NCBI GenBank assembly: GCA_030690705.1
Contig: JAUYGE010000181.1
Coordinates: 1 to 5,443, forward strand
Direction of reading: 5' to 3'
Source: Dehalococcoidia bacterium
GTDB taxonomy: Bacteria; Chloroflexota; Dehalococcoidia; JAENJB01
Length of the DNA stretch: 5,443 nt
A program made the position numbers and the translations under genes. Position 1 is the stretch's first letter; the number at the start of each line of letters is the position of its first letter. Below are positions 4,527-5,443 of the stretch, one piece after another. The notes under the pieces were generated by a model. It did no database searches. It saw only the letters and a list, made by a program, of their open reading frames with translations, and was not told the DNA's origin.

Positions 4527-5443
4527 TCGACTGCCCTGGCACGGATCAAATCACACCGCATCAAGTCCTGATGAGTCTCCCTCCGCCGAATAAGGCGTGC
4601 CCTTCCCTCTTTCACCAGGACAATAGCCGGCTTCAAAGCAAGATTATAGTTGCTGGACATGGGGATGCAATAGGCGCCGCTGACCGGCACCGCCATGAGG
4701 TCCCCTGCCGACACCGGCGGCAACATGATATCCTTGATAAGGATATCACCGGACTCGCACAGCTTGCCGGCAACGGTGACCAGCTCTGAATCACCCTGGC
4801 CCACATTGTTGGCGATGAGAGCTTCATACTTCGCCCCGTACAGGGCCGGCCGGATATTGTCGCTCATACCTCCGTCAACACAGACGTAGCGTCTCACCCC
4901 GGGGATGTTCTTCACCGCACCCACCTTATAGAGGGCCACACCGGCCTGTGCCACAATGGCCCGCCCCGGCTCCACAACGAGCCGGGGCAACGACAACGCC
5001 AGCTCCCGGCACCTGGCCTTAAGACGCGCCGTAATCACCTCAGCATATTGCGCCACTGAAGGGGCCGGAATATCTACCAGGTATTGGACGGCATATCCAC
5101 CTCCCACGCTGAACTCCTGCATTTCGAAGGCGTGCCTTTCCTTCATCTCCGCCGCGAATCGCATCATTATGTCAATGGCCTTCTCGTAAGGCTCCATCTC
5201 GAAGATAGGAGATCCGAGATGGCAGTGCAGGCCGACCAGCTTGAGGTGAGAGCACGACATGGCTTCAACGACGGCCTTCTCAGCTATCCCCTCTATCATC
5301 GGAAAGCCGAACTTAACGTCGAGCACGCCGGTGGTTGTATGACTGTGGGTGTGCGGGTCGACACCGGGGGTGAGCCGGAGCAGAATGTTCTGGATTATCC
5401 CCTGTCCCTTTGCCAGCCGATTCAGCACAGCCAGCTCATGAAA
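4514..5443 (-). CDS. lysA: Diaminopimelate decarboxylase, N-terminus cut by window edge
   Basis: PLP enzyme that decarboxylates meso-diaminopimelate to L-lysine, the last step of lysine synthesis; cytoplasmic, fold-type III with an alanine-racemase-like barrel. The frame is open from the right edge (beginning FHELAVLNRLAKG) to the TAG at 4514, giving 309 residues of a usual ~420. The missing part holds the PLP-binding lysine. Visible landmarks: LLRLTPGVDPHTH followed by KFGFPM, the GLHCHLGS strand (codons near 5210-5230), the glycine loop SVGGGYAVQY that grips the PLP phosphate, VEPGRAIVAQAG (EPGR at 4961-4972), GGMSDNIRPALYGAKYEAL (from 4873), CESGDIL with the catalytic cysteine (near 4745-4759) and GAYCIPMSSNYN (from 4678). 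GGMSDNIRPALYG and CESGD mark it as diaminopimelate rather than ornithine or arginine decarboxylase. It is the first gene visible in the lysA-holB-ricT operon and overlaps holB by 13 bp. It carries three strong inverted repeats, listed separately. Confidence 0.95.
   Translation of the reverse strand, partial: FHELAVLNRLAKGQGIIQNILLRLTPGVDPHTHSHTTTGVLDVKFGFPMIEGIAEKAVVEAMSCSHLKLVGLHCHLGSPIFEMEPYEKAIDIMMRFAAEMKERHAFEMQEFSVGGGYAVQYLVDIPAPSVAQYAEVITARLKARCRELALSLPRLVVEPGRAIVAQAGVALYKVGAVKNIPGVRRYVCVDGGMSDNIRPALYGAKYEALIANNVGQGDSELVTVAGKLCESGDILIKDIMLPPVSAGDLMAVPVSGAYCIPMSSNYNLALKPAIVLVKEGRARLIRRRETHQDLMRCDLIRARAVECGQ
4726..4748. repeat. Perfect 10-bp inverted repeat, 3-nt loop, inside lysA
   Basis: TGATATCCTT (4726-4735) and AAGGATATCA (4739-4748) are exact reverse complements separated by GAT. 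It lies over the codons for Asp-Ile-Leu-Ile-Lys-Asp-Ile, just after the catalytic CESG motif. Pairing stops at the C/C on either side. In mRNA it would be a 10-bp hairpin; in DNA it is a near-perfect palindrome. Confidence 0.7.
4963..4988. repeat. Perfect GC-rich 10-bp inverted repeat, 6-nt loop, inside lysA
   Basis: GCCCCGGCTC (4963-4972) and GAGCCGGGGC (4979-4988) are exact reverse complements with the loop CACAAC on the plus strand. It covers the codons for PRLVVEPGR, including the EPGR motif. The stem has nine G:C pairs out of ten. No T-run follows on the minus strand, so it is not a canonical intrinsic terminator. Confidence 0.7.
5194..5222. repeat. Perfect 8-bp inverted repeat, 13-nt loop, inside lysA
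   Basis: CCATCTCG (5194-5201) and CGAGATGG (5215-5222) are exact reverse complements, 13 nt apart, just after the HCHLGS codons of lysA. This is the weakest of the three lysA inverted repeats and could be chance alone. Confidence 0.5.

Overview
The window is a compact, roughly 60% G+C bacterial chromosome segment with six protein genes, two of them cut by the window edges. Five lie on the minus strand and one on the plus strand. I see no RNA gene, insertion sequence, phage gene, CRISPR array or origin. Gene content (RicT/PSP1 with a cysteine-rich core, a CxxC-type HNH protein, an ADP-forming acyl-CoA synthetase beta subunit, FabF, LysA, HolB) fits a Gram-positive-like or Chloroflexota (Dehalococcoidia-like) bacterium, possibly a metagenome-derived genome. 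The phylum is inferred from the feel of the protein sequences and gene mix, not demonstrated.

Right part (2526-5443, minus strand): a tight operon reading lysA (5' end outside the window), holB, ricT. lysA and holB overlap by 13 bp and holB and ricT are 3 bp apart, so translation is probably coupled. It joins the last step of lysine synthesis (meso-diaminopimelate to lysine), the delta-prime subunit of the DNA polymerase III clamp loader, and a RicT-type regulator of RNA processing. holB next to ricT is a familiar arrangement in Firmicutes, where tmk usually precedes them; here lysA takes that place.

Middle (2013-2516, plus strand): a stand-alone HNH endonuclease-family gene, convergent with ricT (9 bp between the stop codons) and divergent from the left operon across a 127-bp spacer. 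That spacer holds plausible promoters for both directions.

Left part (1-1885, minus strand): a two-gene operon of an ATP-grasp protein (beta-subunit type of ADP-forming acetyl/acyl-CoA synthetase, without its alpha partner in view) followed 32 bp later by a FabF-type beta-ketoacyl-ACP synthase whose last ~36 residues lie beyond the window. Both deal with acyl thioesters, so a link to acyl-CoA/fatty acid metabolism is a reasonable guess.

The window is mostly housekeeping, and I find no convincing new multi-gene system. The least ordinary signals are three perfect inverted repeats (arms of 10, 10 and 8 bp) within lysA, a 13-residue tandem repeat forming a low-complexity tail on RicT, a two-tier hairpin at the ATP-grasp/fabF junction, the orphan ATP-grasp subunit with an oddly placed Shine-Dalgarno and a possible near-leaderless start, and some departures from FabF consensus.
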